Shown here in pieces: positions 1-9,490 of a DNA stretch of 12,500 nucleotides; within the stretch, counting starts at the first letter, position 1, and every line of letters starts with the position of its first letter. A program made the translations under genes and the position numbers. The notes below the pieces were generated by a model. The model had not been told where the DNA came from. It did not search any database and saw only the letters and a program-made list of their open reading frames with translations. The stretch is from the NCBI GenBank assembly GCA_016946835.1, contig JACVTC010000159.1, forward strand, positions 150,001 to 162,500, read 5' to 3'. The DNA comes from Neocallimastix lanati (nom. inval.). Lineage: Eukaryota; Neocallimastigomycota; Neocallimastigomycetes; Neocallimastigales; Neocallimastigaceae.

Positions 1-1286
1 AATAATATTTTTATTTAAATTTAAATTTATATTAGAATTAGTAAATGAAATAGCTTGTGCATGAGATAATGGTGAAAATAAATTATTGTAAGGTTGATAT
101 AAAGATAGTGATGGGCTAAGATTAATTTTTATGACAGGAGTAATAGTGGATGATGAGGATTGGGGTGAATTGACATGATTATCCATGATGGTAGTCGTAT
201 TAGGCCTTGAATTTATAGAATTACGACTATTTGGAATATAAAATGTTGGAAAGGAAGGAAAAGAAGGAAATGATGGGATAAATTCTTTTGTTTTATTTAT
301 TAATGATGAAAATGCTTTTTCTTGTTGGGTGAAAGAAAAAGAAATTGAATTTTGTATTGATTTTAAAGAATTCAAAATATAATTATTTTCCATACTAAAT
401 AAATTAGAATTTGTATTACCAAATAATTTTTGTTGCTTCATATCACCATTGTTTTTATTAAGAGATTGAGAATTATTGGTATTACCAAGTTTTTTAAATG
501 ATAAATCATTCAAATTAATACCAACTCTTGATATAATAATTTTTATAATAATTTCTAGCATTATATTAAAAGAATCTTTTTTTTTTTTTTTTTTATTTAT
601 TTATTATTAAAAAATAAAAAATAAAAAATAAAAAAAAATAAAATAAAATAAAATAAAATAAAATAAAATAAAATAAAATAAAATAAATAAATAAAATAAT
701 AATAATAATAATATATATATATATAATTAAATTAATTATTAGTATTAATTAAATGACATTCATATCACAATACATAGATATATATATTTTTTATTCTATT
801 TTTATGTACTATATATATATATTATATGAAATGAGATATATATTTATATACCTGAAATATTAGTATTAAATTCAGCATGAGAAATCAAGGATTTATATAA
901 ATCTACAACAAATAAATCTTCCTTTACAGTTTTTCTTCCATTATAATGGAAACATTTTGGGTTTGGAGGTAAATAAAATGTTAAATTATTAGAATCGATA
1001 AATTCTGTTTCAATTATACAATTTCCATAAACGACATATAATCCATCTTTTATATAAAACATGATTCATTAGTGATGAATAATATATTTATTAAATATTG
1101 ATATATGAATATATATTTATATATATACAATAAATAATAAAAGAACGTATAATATATATTATATATAAGATAGAAATAAAAAATGGTATAAAGATAATAT
1201 ATAAAATTTTATAATATATTAATTAATAATACATTATATACGTATTTATATATTTAGAATAATATAAATAGAATTAATAGCATTAA

Positions 1287-1328
<42 letters not shown>

Positions 1329-1354
1329 TTTTATTCATTCCTATTATAAATAAG

Positions 1355-1388
<34 letters not shown>

Positions 1389-1976
1389 CATATTTAATTA
1401 CCATAAAATCCTTGACCACGAATAGTAACTTGAATACCACCATGCGCTGGACCCGTATTGGGTATTAATTGATGTATTTTAAATTGAGTATTTTCTTTGT
1501 TTAATAAAGCCTTCTCTTCCTTTGACGTCTCAATAGAAACCTTATTATTTCTATTTACAGATAAATGTTTATTATTATATAAATTTAAAACCTTGGTCTT
1601 CACTGGTGAAGTATAAGAATAATGATTGATTGCTTTTATATGGTCATTTTTTATAGATTTTTGATTAATATCAAAAGTATATGGATAGGTATTTCTTTTA
1701 CTATTTTAATTATATATATAATAAAAAGGGAGGAAAAAAAAGCATATATATATTTATACATATTTATATATAAAGCAATTGTGATATAATATAATTATTA
1801 TTTAGTTTATAAATATTATTTGGTCGATAATAGTTTTATATAATATATTCAATATAAAATTATAAAATAATAAAACTTTATTTTTTTTTTTTTTATTATT
1901 ATTATTATTAAATTTACCTTTTATAACATTTTTTACAAATATTGACCCTTTTTGGTATGTTACTTTGAACATCCAT
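1..1976 (-). CDS. Mga2/Spt23-like TIG-domain transcription factor, 5' part, four exons, truncated at window edge
   Basis: Exons on the minus strand are 1976-1918, 1700-1402, 1046-852 and 575-1. Joined at GT/AG sites they give 376 codons without a stop, and the frame is still open at base 1. Residues 11-17 (VNICKKC) form a C-x2-C motif followed by basic residues, a feature I recall preceding the TIG domain in fungal Mga2/Spt23 proteins. Residues 94 to about 171 are an IPT/TIG fold, with HQLIPNTGPAHGGIQVTI, then GQGFYDGLYVVYG across a splice junction, then LPPN at 145-148. Residues 185-208 are a hydrophobic helix that may match the conserved segment after TIG in this family. The rest is Asn/Ser-rich, with an SFP triplet repeat (285-296) and a Ser run near 321-331. 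Known family members are ER-anchored, are released by the proteasome, and activate fatty-acid desaturase genes. The ankyrin repeats and membrane anchor would lie beyond the edge. The ATG at 1976 follows nine A's but may be internal, so the N-terminus is uncertain. The TIG call is firm and the exact orthology less so. Confidence 0.8.
576..851 (-). other. Intron 3 of the TIG gene
   Basis: The donor is CAG|GTATAT and the acceptor AAAAG|AT, phase 1, again creating an Asp codon. The acceptor follows a run of about 17 A's on the minus strand instead of a pyrimidine tract. The only good branch motif, TACTAAT (738-744), is about 160 nt away. Everything between is G-free on the minus strand, so the chosen AG is the first one available. 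An alternative in-frame acceptor (AG at 556-555) would drop seven residues. Confidence 0.72.
635..684. repeat. AAAAT pentamer array, ten copies, inside intron 3
   Basis: There are ten consecutive AAAAT units on the plus strand (TTTTA on the transcribed strand). AAAAAAT-type repeats flank it on the left, and AAAT, AAT and AT runs on the right to about 724. It fills the space between the putative branch point and the acceptor. Confidence 0.9.
1287..1328. repeat. AAT trinucleotide microsatellite, 14 copies, inside intron 2
   Basis: Perfect AAT repeat. It is complementary to the ATT run 29 nt further on. Its translation as an Asn run in other frames is incidental. Confidence 0.93.
1358..1388. 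repeat. TTA trinucleotide microsatellite, about 10 copies, inside intron 2
   Basis: Perfect TTA run starting about a dozen bases inside the 5' splice site of intron 2 (minus strand). It is the inverted partner of the AAT run at 1287-1328. Confidence 0.93.
1701..1917 (-). other. Intron 1 of the TIG gene
   Basis: The intron has donor AG|GTAAAT and acceptor AATAG|T on the minus strand. It is phase 2: AG from exon 1 plus T from exon 2 gives a Ser codon. A possible branch point, ACTAAA, lies near 1800-1807, and no AG occurs between it and the acceptor. A pyrimidine tract with CCTCCC lies at about 1726-1742. Exon 2 has an in-frame stop immediately upstream of this junction, so splicing is required for the model. 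Confidence 0.75.
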
Positions 1977-2690
1977 TTTTTTTTTAACTTTTATATAGAT
2001 ATATATATACTGAAAAAAAAAATATAACTATTATCTAATAACTAAATTTTACATAATAATATATATATATAATTACAAAAATTATATTTATATACAGAAT
2101 AGTTTCAGAATAGATAAAAGAAAATGTTAAATTAATTAATATAATTATAATTTGGATATCTTTAATAAAGTAATAAAACAATTAATAAATATATTGCTTT
2201 TATATTATTTCATCAAATTGTTTTTTTTTTTTTATAAAAAGATATTAATGTATAAAAATTTTTTTAAATATTATTTTTTTGATATTTGAATAAAAAAAAC
2301 TTATTGCTTTAACATAATTATTTTCTTAATAATAATAATGTGTATATGAACCTTTTGTAATTATTAATAAATATATTATATTTAAAAAAAAGTCTTTAAT
2401 TAAAATATTGTATTCTATATTATTATATTTTCATATTGAATCTTTTATTTTTATTTTTTTGTCTTTTTCTAATTTAATTAATGATTTGATGGATTTACTT
2501 TATTTTTATTTAATTTTTTTTATTATTATTTTAATAAAGAATAATCATTAATATTTCTTTTTTTTTTTTTTTTTTTTTAAACCAATATATATAATTTTTA
2601 TTATAACTTATTGTTTCATATCGTGGTCATAATATTCTGTGTTTTACCATAATTCAATAAGTATTACGGTTATTATTAATTAGTCATGTT
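1977..2690. other. Upstream region of the TIG gene; no gene seen
   Basis: This is non-repetitive AT-rich DNA with T/A runs, including T21 at 2558-2578. It should hold the promoter and 5' UTR of the minus-strand gene, or missing upstream exons. On the minus strand a T10 tract followed by CAG (2022-2010) resembles a splice acceptor. TATATAAAAG at 1997-1988 is too close to the ATG to be a convincing TATA box. A slightly richer patch at 2617-2670 has no long open frame. Confidence 0.5.
2010..2022 (-). other. Candidate splice acceptor upstream of the assumed start codon
   Basis: Ten T's followed by CAG on the minus strand. From 2009 the frame is open for 11 codons (ending Lys-Val-Lys-Lys-Lys) into the ATG at 1976. 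It could end a 5' UTR intron or join a missing N-terminal exon. No clear branch motif was found. Confidence 0.35.
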
Positions 2691-2744
2691 TTTATTATTA
2701 ATTATAATTTATAATATTACTATCTATTTATTTATTTATTATTT

Positions 2745-2893
2745 TAAATTTTATATTGCTAATTTATTATTTTACTATTATTAATTATAATTTAAAATTA
2801 TATATTGCTTATTTATTATTTTATTACTATTAATTATAATTTAAAATTATATATTTATAATTTATTATTTTATTATTATTAATTATAATTTAA
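2745..2893. repeat. Imperfect 49-bp tandem repeat, about three copies
   Basis: The core ATTAATTATAATTTA begins at 2780, 2829 and 2878, exactly 49 bases apart. TTTATTATTTTA-type sequence and TATATTGCT lie between the cores. A related fourth core at 2697 is 83 bases before the first, out of phase. The unit is A/T only apart from a few C and G positions. Confidence 0.75.
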
Positions 2894-2895
2894 CT

Positions 2896-3186
2896 TTTAT
2901 TATTTATTATTTATTATTCATTATTTATTATTTAATATTTATTATTTAATTATTTATTTATTTTTTATTATTGATTATTGATTATTGATTATTGATTATT
3001 CAATTATTTATTATTTATTATTTATTATTTATTATTTATTATTTATTATTCAATTATTTATTATTTATTATTTATTATTTATTATTCAATTATTTATTAT
3101 TTATTATTTATTATTTATTATTTATCATTTATTATTTATTATTTATTATTTATTATTCAATTATTTATTATTTATTATTCAATTAT
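2896..3186. repeat. ATTATTT heptamer array 1
   Basis: Degenerate tandem heptamers (TTTATTA register) with TTCAATTA variant units. Near its left end is a block of ATTGATT heptamers, with G at 2973, 2980, 2987 and 2994. Because seven and three are coprime, every forward frame reads a Phe-Ile-Ile-Tyr-Tyr-Leu-Leu cycle with few stops. The long open frames here are therefore artefacts. Confidence 0.93.
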
Positions 3187-4316
3187 CGTTTATTATAAAG
3201 TATTTTCTATATATATTAAAATTATTTTTTTTTATTTTTATTTTTATTTTTATTTAATTTTTTTTTATTATTTTTTAAGGATGATTTTTTTTTTTTTTTA
3301 CTTACTTAGTTTTTGAATTATTTATTTTTGACTAGTTATTAATATTGGAATATACTATAATATATTTTAGGTTTAATTATTCAATATATTCAATTGATTT
3401 CATTAAAATTTGGGTTTTATAGAGTGAAAATGAAAATGAAAAATATATGAAATAATATTAATAAAAAAATTTAAAAATTTATAAATGAAAAAAAAAATGA
3501 AAAAAACTTCATGTTCTCTTTTCTACTTTAATTCATTTTTTTTTTATTCTTTTCCTCTTTTTTTTTTTTTTTTATTTTTTTTTTCATTTTTTTGGTTATT
3601 TATCTCTCTTTTATCTCTCTTTTTTTTTTCTTCTATTTATTTTCTATTTAAAGGTATTAATTACTTTCATAATATTTTATGGTGTTATGATTAATTAATT
3701 AATTTATTAATTTATTAATTATAAAATAGATCTTTTATAGTATTTTAATGATCTAAAAAAAATAATTTAACTGCCTTAACAACCTATTTCTTATGGGTTA
3801 AATTTCATTGCATCTTTTGATACTTTTAAAATAAAAATAAAAATATTCCCATTTTATGGTTATATATATATATATATTTAAAAAAAAAATATAAAACAAA
3901 TAAAATAAAATAAAATTTTTTTTAAAGTTTTCATTATTAAATAAGATTCACATTTTATTAGTTATATGATGATGATTCAACCCAAAGAAAAGTTGATTAT
4001 TTCTAATAATTAATAATTAATAAAAAGAGATGATATATGATTTGAAATGGTTGTTGAAGTGATTATAAAGATGATGCTATTTAAGCATTCTTTTAAATGA
4101 TTTATAGTCTGTTTAACTTTTTAAATTAATAACAATATTTCCATATCTTTTTTTTTTAATTATTATTATTAATAAATAAATATTTTTTACTTTTCATTTT
4201 ACTATTACTATTATAAATATTATTATAAATAATATTGAGATTATATATATAATTGATAATATTTATTAATATAATTAATGAATATTATTCATCATTTATT
4301 AATGTATGCTCTTTTA
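3187..4316. other. AT-rich intergenic stretch, no gene seen
   Basis: It contains a T/C-rich block (about 3535-3650) with two TTTATCTCTCTT copies near 3600-3624. That block makes a Phe-rich open frame at 3485-3694, which I do not call as a gene. A more ordinary-complexity island at about 3750-4110 has no open frame of note and no recognisable RNA. ATGATGATG near 3965 is not followed by a CTGA box, so a C/D snoRNA is not supported. Confidence 0.6.
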
Positions 4317-4822
4317 ATAATTTATTATTTATTATTCAATTATTCAATTATTCAATTATTTATAATTTATAATTTATAATTTATTATTTAATATTTAATA
4401 TTTATTATTTATTATTTATTATTTATTATTTATTATTTATTTATTATTTATTATTTATTATTTATTATTTATTATTTATTATTTATTATTTATTATTTAT
4501 TATTTATTATATATTATTTATTATTTAGTTATTATTTATTATTTATTATTTATTATTTATTATTCAATTATTTATTATTTATTATTCAATTATTTATTAT
4601 TTATTATTCAATTATTTATTATTCAATTATTTATTATTTATTATTCAATTATTTATTATTTATTATTTATTATTTATTATTTATTATTCAATTATTTATT
4701 ATTTATTATTCAATTATTTATTATTTATTATTTATTATTTATTATTTATTATTTATTATTTATTATTTATTATTTATTATTTATTATTTATTATTTATTA
4801 TTTAATTATTCTATTATTTATT
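4317..4822. repeat. ATTATTT heptamer array 2
   Basis: About 500 bp of ATTATTT units in the same orientation as array 1. ATTATTC-AATTATTT variant pairs recur at irregular spacing. The plus strand has a single G (4528). The left end carries short runs of TTCAATTA and TTTATAA variants, and the right end meets a CTTCAG...CTGAAG dyad. Confidence 0.93.
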
Positions 4823-4834
4823 AATTTTTTTTTT

Positions 4835-4859
4835 CTTCAGACTTAACCATTTTCTGAAG
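4835..4859. repeat. Inverted repeat CTTCAG/CTGAAG at the edge of array 2
   Basis: Perfect 6-bp arms (4835-4840 and 4854-4859) with a 13-nt loop, immediately after the heptamer array. Too short to assign a role. Confidence 0.5.
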
Positions 4860-6699
4860 TTTTTTTTTGAATTGAAACTTTAAAAAAAAAAATTTTAAAA
4901 CCAATAATTTGTCAATTTTGATTTAATTTGTAATATATTGTAATATATGGTTTCAATTTAATTTAATATACTCAAATAGTTGTTGAAAACTTTTTTTGGG
5001 GTAATGAAAATAAAAAAATTTTTTTTAAATTTAAATTTAAAATTAAAATTTTAAAAATTTTAATTTACAATTAAAAACATTTTATTTATTGATTATTTAT
5101 TTATTTGTTATTTGATTCATGTATTTATTTATTTATTGCTTATTTACTAATCATTTATCTATGCATTATTCATTTATTCATCTACTTTTATTTATTTAGT
5201 TAATTAGACATTCATTCATTTAATTGTTTATTTTGATTTAATATAAAAAAAAATATTTTTTTATTTTTTGATGGATATTTCATACTTTTAACTTTCTAAT
5301 AATTATATTTAATATATTAATTTCAATTAAATCTATTTATTCTAATATACTCTAAAATATGGGTTGATCTTTTTTTATTTTTATTTTCAAATTTATTTTT
5401 TAAAAGTAAAATCATAATAAATTTTATATATCTTTAAAAATTTAAATATTATCAATTATAAGTTAATTCCTTTTCTATTTCAATACTTTACTAATTATAT
5501 ATATTATTAGTATATATTTTATTATAGATTTAAATATGAAAAGTTTTTTCTTTGATTAATTTTAAATTTACTTATAGAAATATAGTTTTGTGTTGATATT
5601 ATTAATATAAATAATTATATATCAGTTGTAAAGGTTTAATACTATTGAATTAAACAAATAATAGCAGTTTTTTATATAATATTTATTTTTATTCCATTCA
5701 ATAAATAGATAAAAGAAAAAAAATGCTCTTTCTTTATTTTTATCACTAAATTTATCTTTTTTTACTCTTATAAATTTTTGAGTCTATTCAAATATATATA
5801 CTACTTCCATACACTTTATATAACTTTAGAACGAATTATGTATTGACATAAACTTTTGATAAAATAATATATAATTTCTAAAACCCAATTTATTTTAATT
5901 TATTTTAATTATTTATTATTTTGATTTACCTTTATTAAGTATTTTAATTTTATTTTTCTAAAAGAAAAAATAATAATAATAGTAATGTTATTATTATTAC
6001 TATTATTAGGGAATTGATTTATTTTTTTTTTCAAAGTATTATTGTAAACGTTTATTTTTTTAAACAACTATCATATAAGATATATATTAATAAAAAGAAA
6101 AGATATAATATATAATATTATTATATATTATAGTTAAGTTAGTATCCGTTTTAAAAATATATACATATATATATATATATATTAATATATTTTTAAAAGA
6201 TAATTACTTTAATATTTTCTATAGTGTTATTATTTTATAATTTTTTTTTCTTTTATTTTTACTTTTATCTTTATTTATTTACCTCTTAGGTTTCAAAAAG
6301 AAAAAAAAAATATATATATATATATATATAGATAGATAGATAGAAATGTAATTTTTCTTTATCAAATTATTCAAAATGTCTAAGACTTTATATATACAAA
6401 TTGTTTAAATATCGATGTATTTTAACTTTTAAATATTCATTAATTTATTTTAACAAATACTTTATTACAAATTTATAAATAAAAATTTTATAACTAAATA
6501 TTAATAAGAGTAAATTATTTGAAATATTTTTATTATTGCATTAACAATATAATTTAAACACTATAATTTTAAATAAAATAAAAAAATGAAATTTCACTTT
6601 AAAAAAAAAAAAAAAATTGGATAAAAAAGATTATATTTATATATTTTTTTTTAAAATAAAAAGTTTAAAAATAAAATTTTAAAATAAAAACAAAGTAAA

Positions 6700-7160
6700 T
6701 AAATAGATAATAAATAAATAAATAAATAATAATATATAATTAAATAATAAATAAATATTAAATAAATAAATAAATACAATATAAGTAAATAAATATTAAA
6801 TAATTAAATAAATAAATATTATATAGTTAAATAAATAAATTATAATAATCAATAAATATATTTATTTTATTAAAAGGATCTCATCTATATTAACAATGGA
6901 ATGATTTCAATCAAATAGAAAAATATCCAAATATGGAATATTACAAAATTAAATAAATTATTTGTGATTTTTATATTAAAATTGTTTTTTTTTTTAAATA
7001 ATAATAAATGAATGAATGAATAATATTTAAATAAATAAATAAATAGTTAGATAGGATATAATAAATAAATAGTATCAATAGTAAAATAAATATAATTATA
7101 TAATATAAATGAATAAATAAATAATAAAATAGATAAATAATCTTCCCAACAACATCCAAA
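6700..7160. repeat. AAAT-type tetranucleotide-rich region
   Basis: Interrupted runs of AAAT with ATTAAATA variants, mainly 6700-6850 and 7008-7140. The minus-strand Ile/Tyr/Leu open frame at 6971-7159 is the reverse reading of this repeat. Confidence 0.7.
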
Positions 7161-7346
7161 ATTATTAATTAATTCTATTTAATAATAAAAAAAAAAAGTA
7201 AAACTCAAAATTTTATTAAATATAAAAATAAAAAAATTTAAAATGAATCTTTTATTTAATTATTTTTTTTTTTTTTTCAAAACAACCCAAATGTTTTTTT
7301 TTTTTTTTATGAATTATATTAATTATTTATTAATAAATTAAGAGTG

Positions 7347-7378
<32 letters not shown>
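7347..7378. repeat. Homopolymer A32
   Basis: Longest uninterrupted single-base run in the window. Comparable runs are A27 (7722-7748), T29 (10273-10301), A30 (12297-12326), T21 (2558-2578), A19 (8896-8914) and T19 (11158-11176). Confidence 0.95.
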
Positions 7379-7382
<4 letters not shown>

Positions 7383-7679
7383 CAACTTTTTAAATTTATT
7401 CAAAATATTCAATTAAGAAGTTAAAAAATTATATTTAAATATTTAAATATTCAAATAATTAAATAATAGAATAATTAAATATTTAAATAATAAAATAATA
7501 GAATAATTAAATAATAGAATGAATAGTTTAATACTATATTAATAAGAACTAAGAAAAGCCTGTATAATAAAAAGTATAAAGAATTGATCTATAAATCATT
7601 TTTATATTTATATAATGATTAGGAATAGACCGATTTTATTATATTCCATTGGCGTTCATGATTCACCATTCCTATAATT

Positions 7680-7703
7680 ATAAGTTTATACTAATAAACT
7701 TAT
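7680..7703. repeat. Perfect 10-bp inverted repeat with ACTA loop
   Basis: Arms ATAAGTTTAT (7680-7689) and ATAAACTTAT (7694-7703) flank a 4-nt loop. It lies at the end of a more complex island (7540-7720), 18 bases before an A27 tract. It could form a strong hairpin in DNA or RNA. It is not followed by a gene end that I can identify, so I do not call it a terminator. Confidence 0.65.
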
Positions 7704-8330
7704 TAAATAGTATGATTATCTAAAAAAAAAAAAAAAAAAAAAAAAAAAGCGATTATGAAAATTTTATTTTATTATTTATGTCTTTTTAATCGTATTAATA
7801 ATATTATTATTGATATTATCATTTAATTTATTTATTTAATTACTTATTTATCCATCTATTTATTTATCATTTAATCCAACCAAAACTTGGATGAGCTATG
7901 ACTTTTTATATTTTTTATATTTTTTTATTTATTATTTTAATATTTTATTTTATAATCATTTGATTAAAGTTTAATTATTTAAAATAACTAATATTAAATA
8001 GTTGTGATTAAATTAATAAGTAATAATTAAAAACGATATTTTAAATATTTAATTATATTTAATATTGAATAGCTATTATTGAATGCTATTTAAATGTTTA
8101 ATAATATTTAATATTTAATGATTAATGATCATAAATAAAATATAAAAAGAGTATATATATATATATATAAATAGATAAATTATTATTGAATTATAAATAT
8201 GAAATTATTTTTAATATGAAAAATAAATATTAATAATTATTATTAATATATATTATTCCTTTTAAGAGATTGTAAATTGCATCAATGAATAAATAATATT
8301 AACATAAAAATAAAAAAAAGTTTACTTCTA

Positions 8331-8745
8331 ATTGAATAATAAATAATAAATAATTGAATAATAAATAATAAATAATTGAATAATAAATAATAAATAATAA
8401 ATAATAAATAATAAATAATAAATAATAAATAATAAATAAATAAATAATAAATAATTGAATAATAAATAATTGAATAATAAATAATAAATAATAAATAATA
8501 AATAATAAATAATAAATAATAAATAATAAATAATAAATAAAAAATAATAAATAATAAATAATAAATAATAAATAATAAATAATAAATAATAAATAATAAA
8601 TAATAAATAATAAATAATAAATAATAAATAATAAATAATAAATAATAAATAATAAATAATAAATAATAAATAATAAATAAATAAATAATAAATAATAAAT
8701 AATAAATAATTGAATAATAAATAATAAATAATAAATAATAAATAA
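8331..8745. repeat. Heptamer array 3, inverted orientation (AATAAAT on plus)
   Basis: The same heptamer as arrays 1, 2 and 4 but on the opposite strand, with AATTGAATAA as the reverse of the CAATT variant. The plus strand is C-free from 8329 to 8759. The 161-residue minus-strand frame here (8328-8813) is a Phe-Ile-Ile-Tyr-Tyr-Leu-Leu cycle from the repeat, not a gene. Confidence 0.94.
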
Positions 8746-8937
8746 AAATAGTTGTTAAACTCCAAATAAATTACTAATATACAAAAAATAAAAAAATAAA
8801 AAAAAATTCCCAAAATTTTTAGGACTTTTCAACACTGATGAACTTGTGTACCCATAAAAAGGAAAAAATAAAAAATTTTTATACAAATAAAAAGTAAAAA
8901 AAAAAAAAAAAAAAGGTTTTTATATCAAACAAGTTTC
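8746..8937. other. Non-repeat spacer between opposed heptamer arrays
   Basis: Richer sequence with TTCCCAAAATTTTTAGGAC and an A19 run (8896-8914). The longest frame near 8808-8857 is under 20 codons (plus strand, ending in Tyr-Pro-stop). No RNA gene recognised. Confidence 0.5.
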
Positions 8938-9490
8938 ATTTATTATTTATTATTTATTATTTATTATTTAATTATTTAATTATTTAATTATTCAATTATT
9001 TATTATTTATTATTTATTATTCAATTAAATATTATTTATTATTTATTATTTATTATTTATTATTTATTATTTATTATTTATTATTTATTATTTATTATTT
9101 ATTTATTTATTATTTATTATTTATTATTTATTATTTATTATTTATTATTTATTATTTATTATTTATTATTTATTATTTATTATTTATTATTTATTATTTA
9201 TTATTTATTATTTATTATTTATTATTTATTATTTATTATTTTTTATTTATTATTTATTATTTATTATTTATTATTTATTATTTATTATTTATTATTTATT
9301 ATTCAATTATTTATTATTCAATTATTTATTATTTATTATTTATTATTTATTATTCAATTAAATATTATTTATTATTTATTATTTATTATTTATTATTTAT
9401 TATTTATTATTTATTATTTATTATTTATTATTTATTATTTATTATTTATTATTTATTATTCAATTATTTATTATTTATTATTTATTATTT
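8938..9490. repeat. ATTATTT heptamer array 4
   Basis: About 550 bp of heptamers in the orientation of arrays 1 and 2, with ATTCAATTATTT and ATTCAATTAAAT variants. It is followed by a short continuation at 9509-9556. The plus strand has no G from 8934 to 9641. Confidence 0.95.

Larger units (their letters stand above)
1047..1401 (-). other. Intron 2 of the TIG gene, splitting the TIG domain
   Basis: The donor is G|GTAATT and the acceptor AAAAG|AT on the minus strand. The phase is 1 and the split codon becomes Asp within GFYDGLYVV, which restores the TIG strand pattern. A good branch motif, CACTAAT (1068-1074), lies about 20 nt before the acceptor. Without splicing, exon 2 ends one codon later (Asn then stop). 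The intron contains two opposed AAT/ATT microsatellites. Confidence 0.82.
4860..8330. other. Long AT-rich intergenic stretch, no gene seen
   Basis: Stop codons are dense on both strands. The longest non-repeat open frame noted is on the minus strand (5622-5783, 53 codons, no ATG), which is within chance at this composition. AAAT/AAAAT-type tetra- and pentamers dominate 6690-6860 and 7005-7160. TA runs occur near 6165, 6310 and 8150. A32 (7347-7378) and A27 (7722-7748) runs are present. Confidence 0.6.

Noticed and set aside
1246-1443. Minus-strand frame with Asn and Tyr runs
   Set aside because: It covers intron 2 microsatellites and is out of frame with the TIG exons on either side.
2985-3257. 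Two overlapping plus-strand frames of Leu/Phe/Ile/Tyr over array 1
   Set aside because: Same heptamer artefact, present in more than one frame at once.
3485-3694. Phe-rich 69-residue plus-strand frame with a Lys-rich start
   Set aside because: It comes from a T-rich tract and has no motif beyond poly-Phe. Although an A-rich leader precedes the ATG, composition alone explains it.
3960-4100. Possible C/D box snoRNA from ATGATGATG
   Set aside because: No CTGA D box or terminal stem was found within a suitable distance.
5622-5783. 53-codon minus-strand open frame rich in Lys, Tyr and Phe
   Set aside because: It has no ATG and no motif. Several frames of this length are expected by chance with stop codons near one in ten triplets.
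6971-7159. Ile/Tyr/Leu minus-strand frame starting Met-Asp-Val-Val
   Set aside because: It is the reverse reading of AAAT-type repeats, and the hydrophobic residues follow from repeat composition.
7620-7674. Possible tRNA from AGGAAT/ATTCCT closing stem
   Set aside because: The span is only 55 nt, with no anticodon arm and no GTTCRANYC T-loop.
8328-8813. 161-residue minus-strand open frame of Phe, Ile, Tyr and Leu
   Set aside because: A 7-bp repeat read in triplets gives a stop-free seven-codon cycle in all three frames of one strand. The frame ends where the array ends, so it is a repeat artefact.
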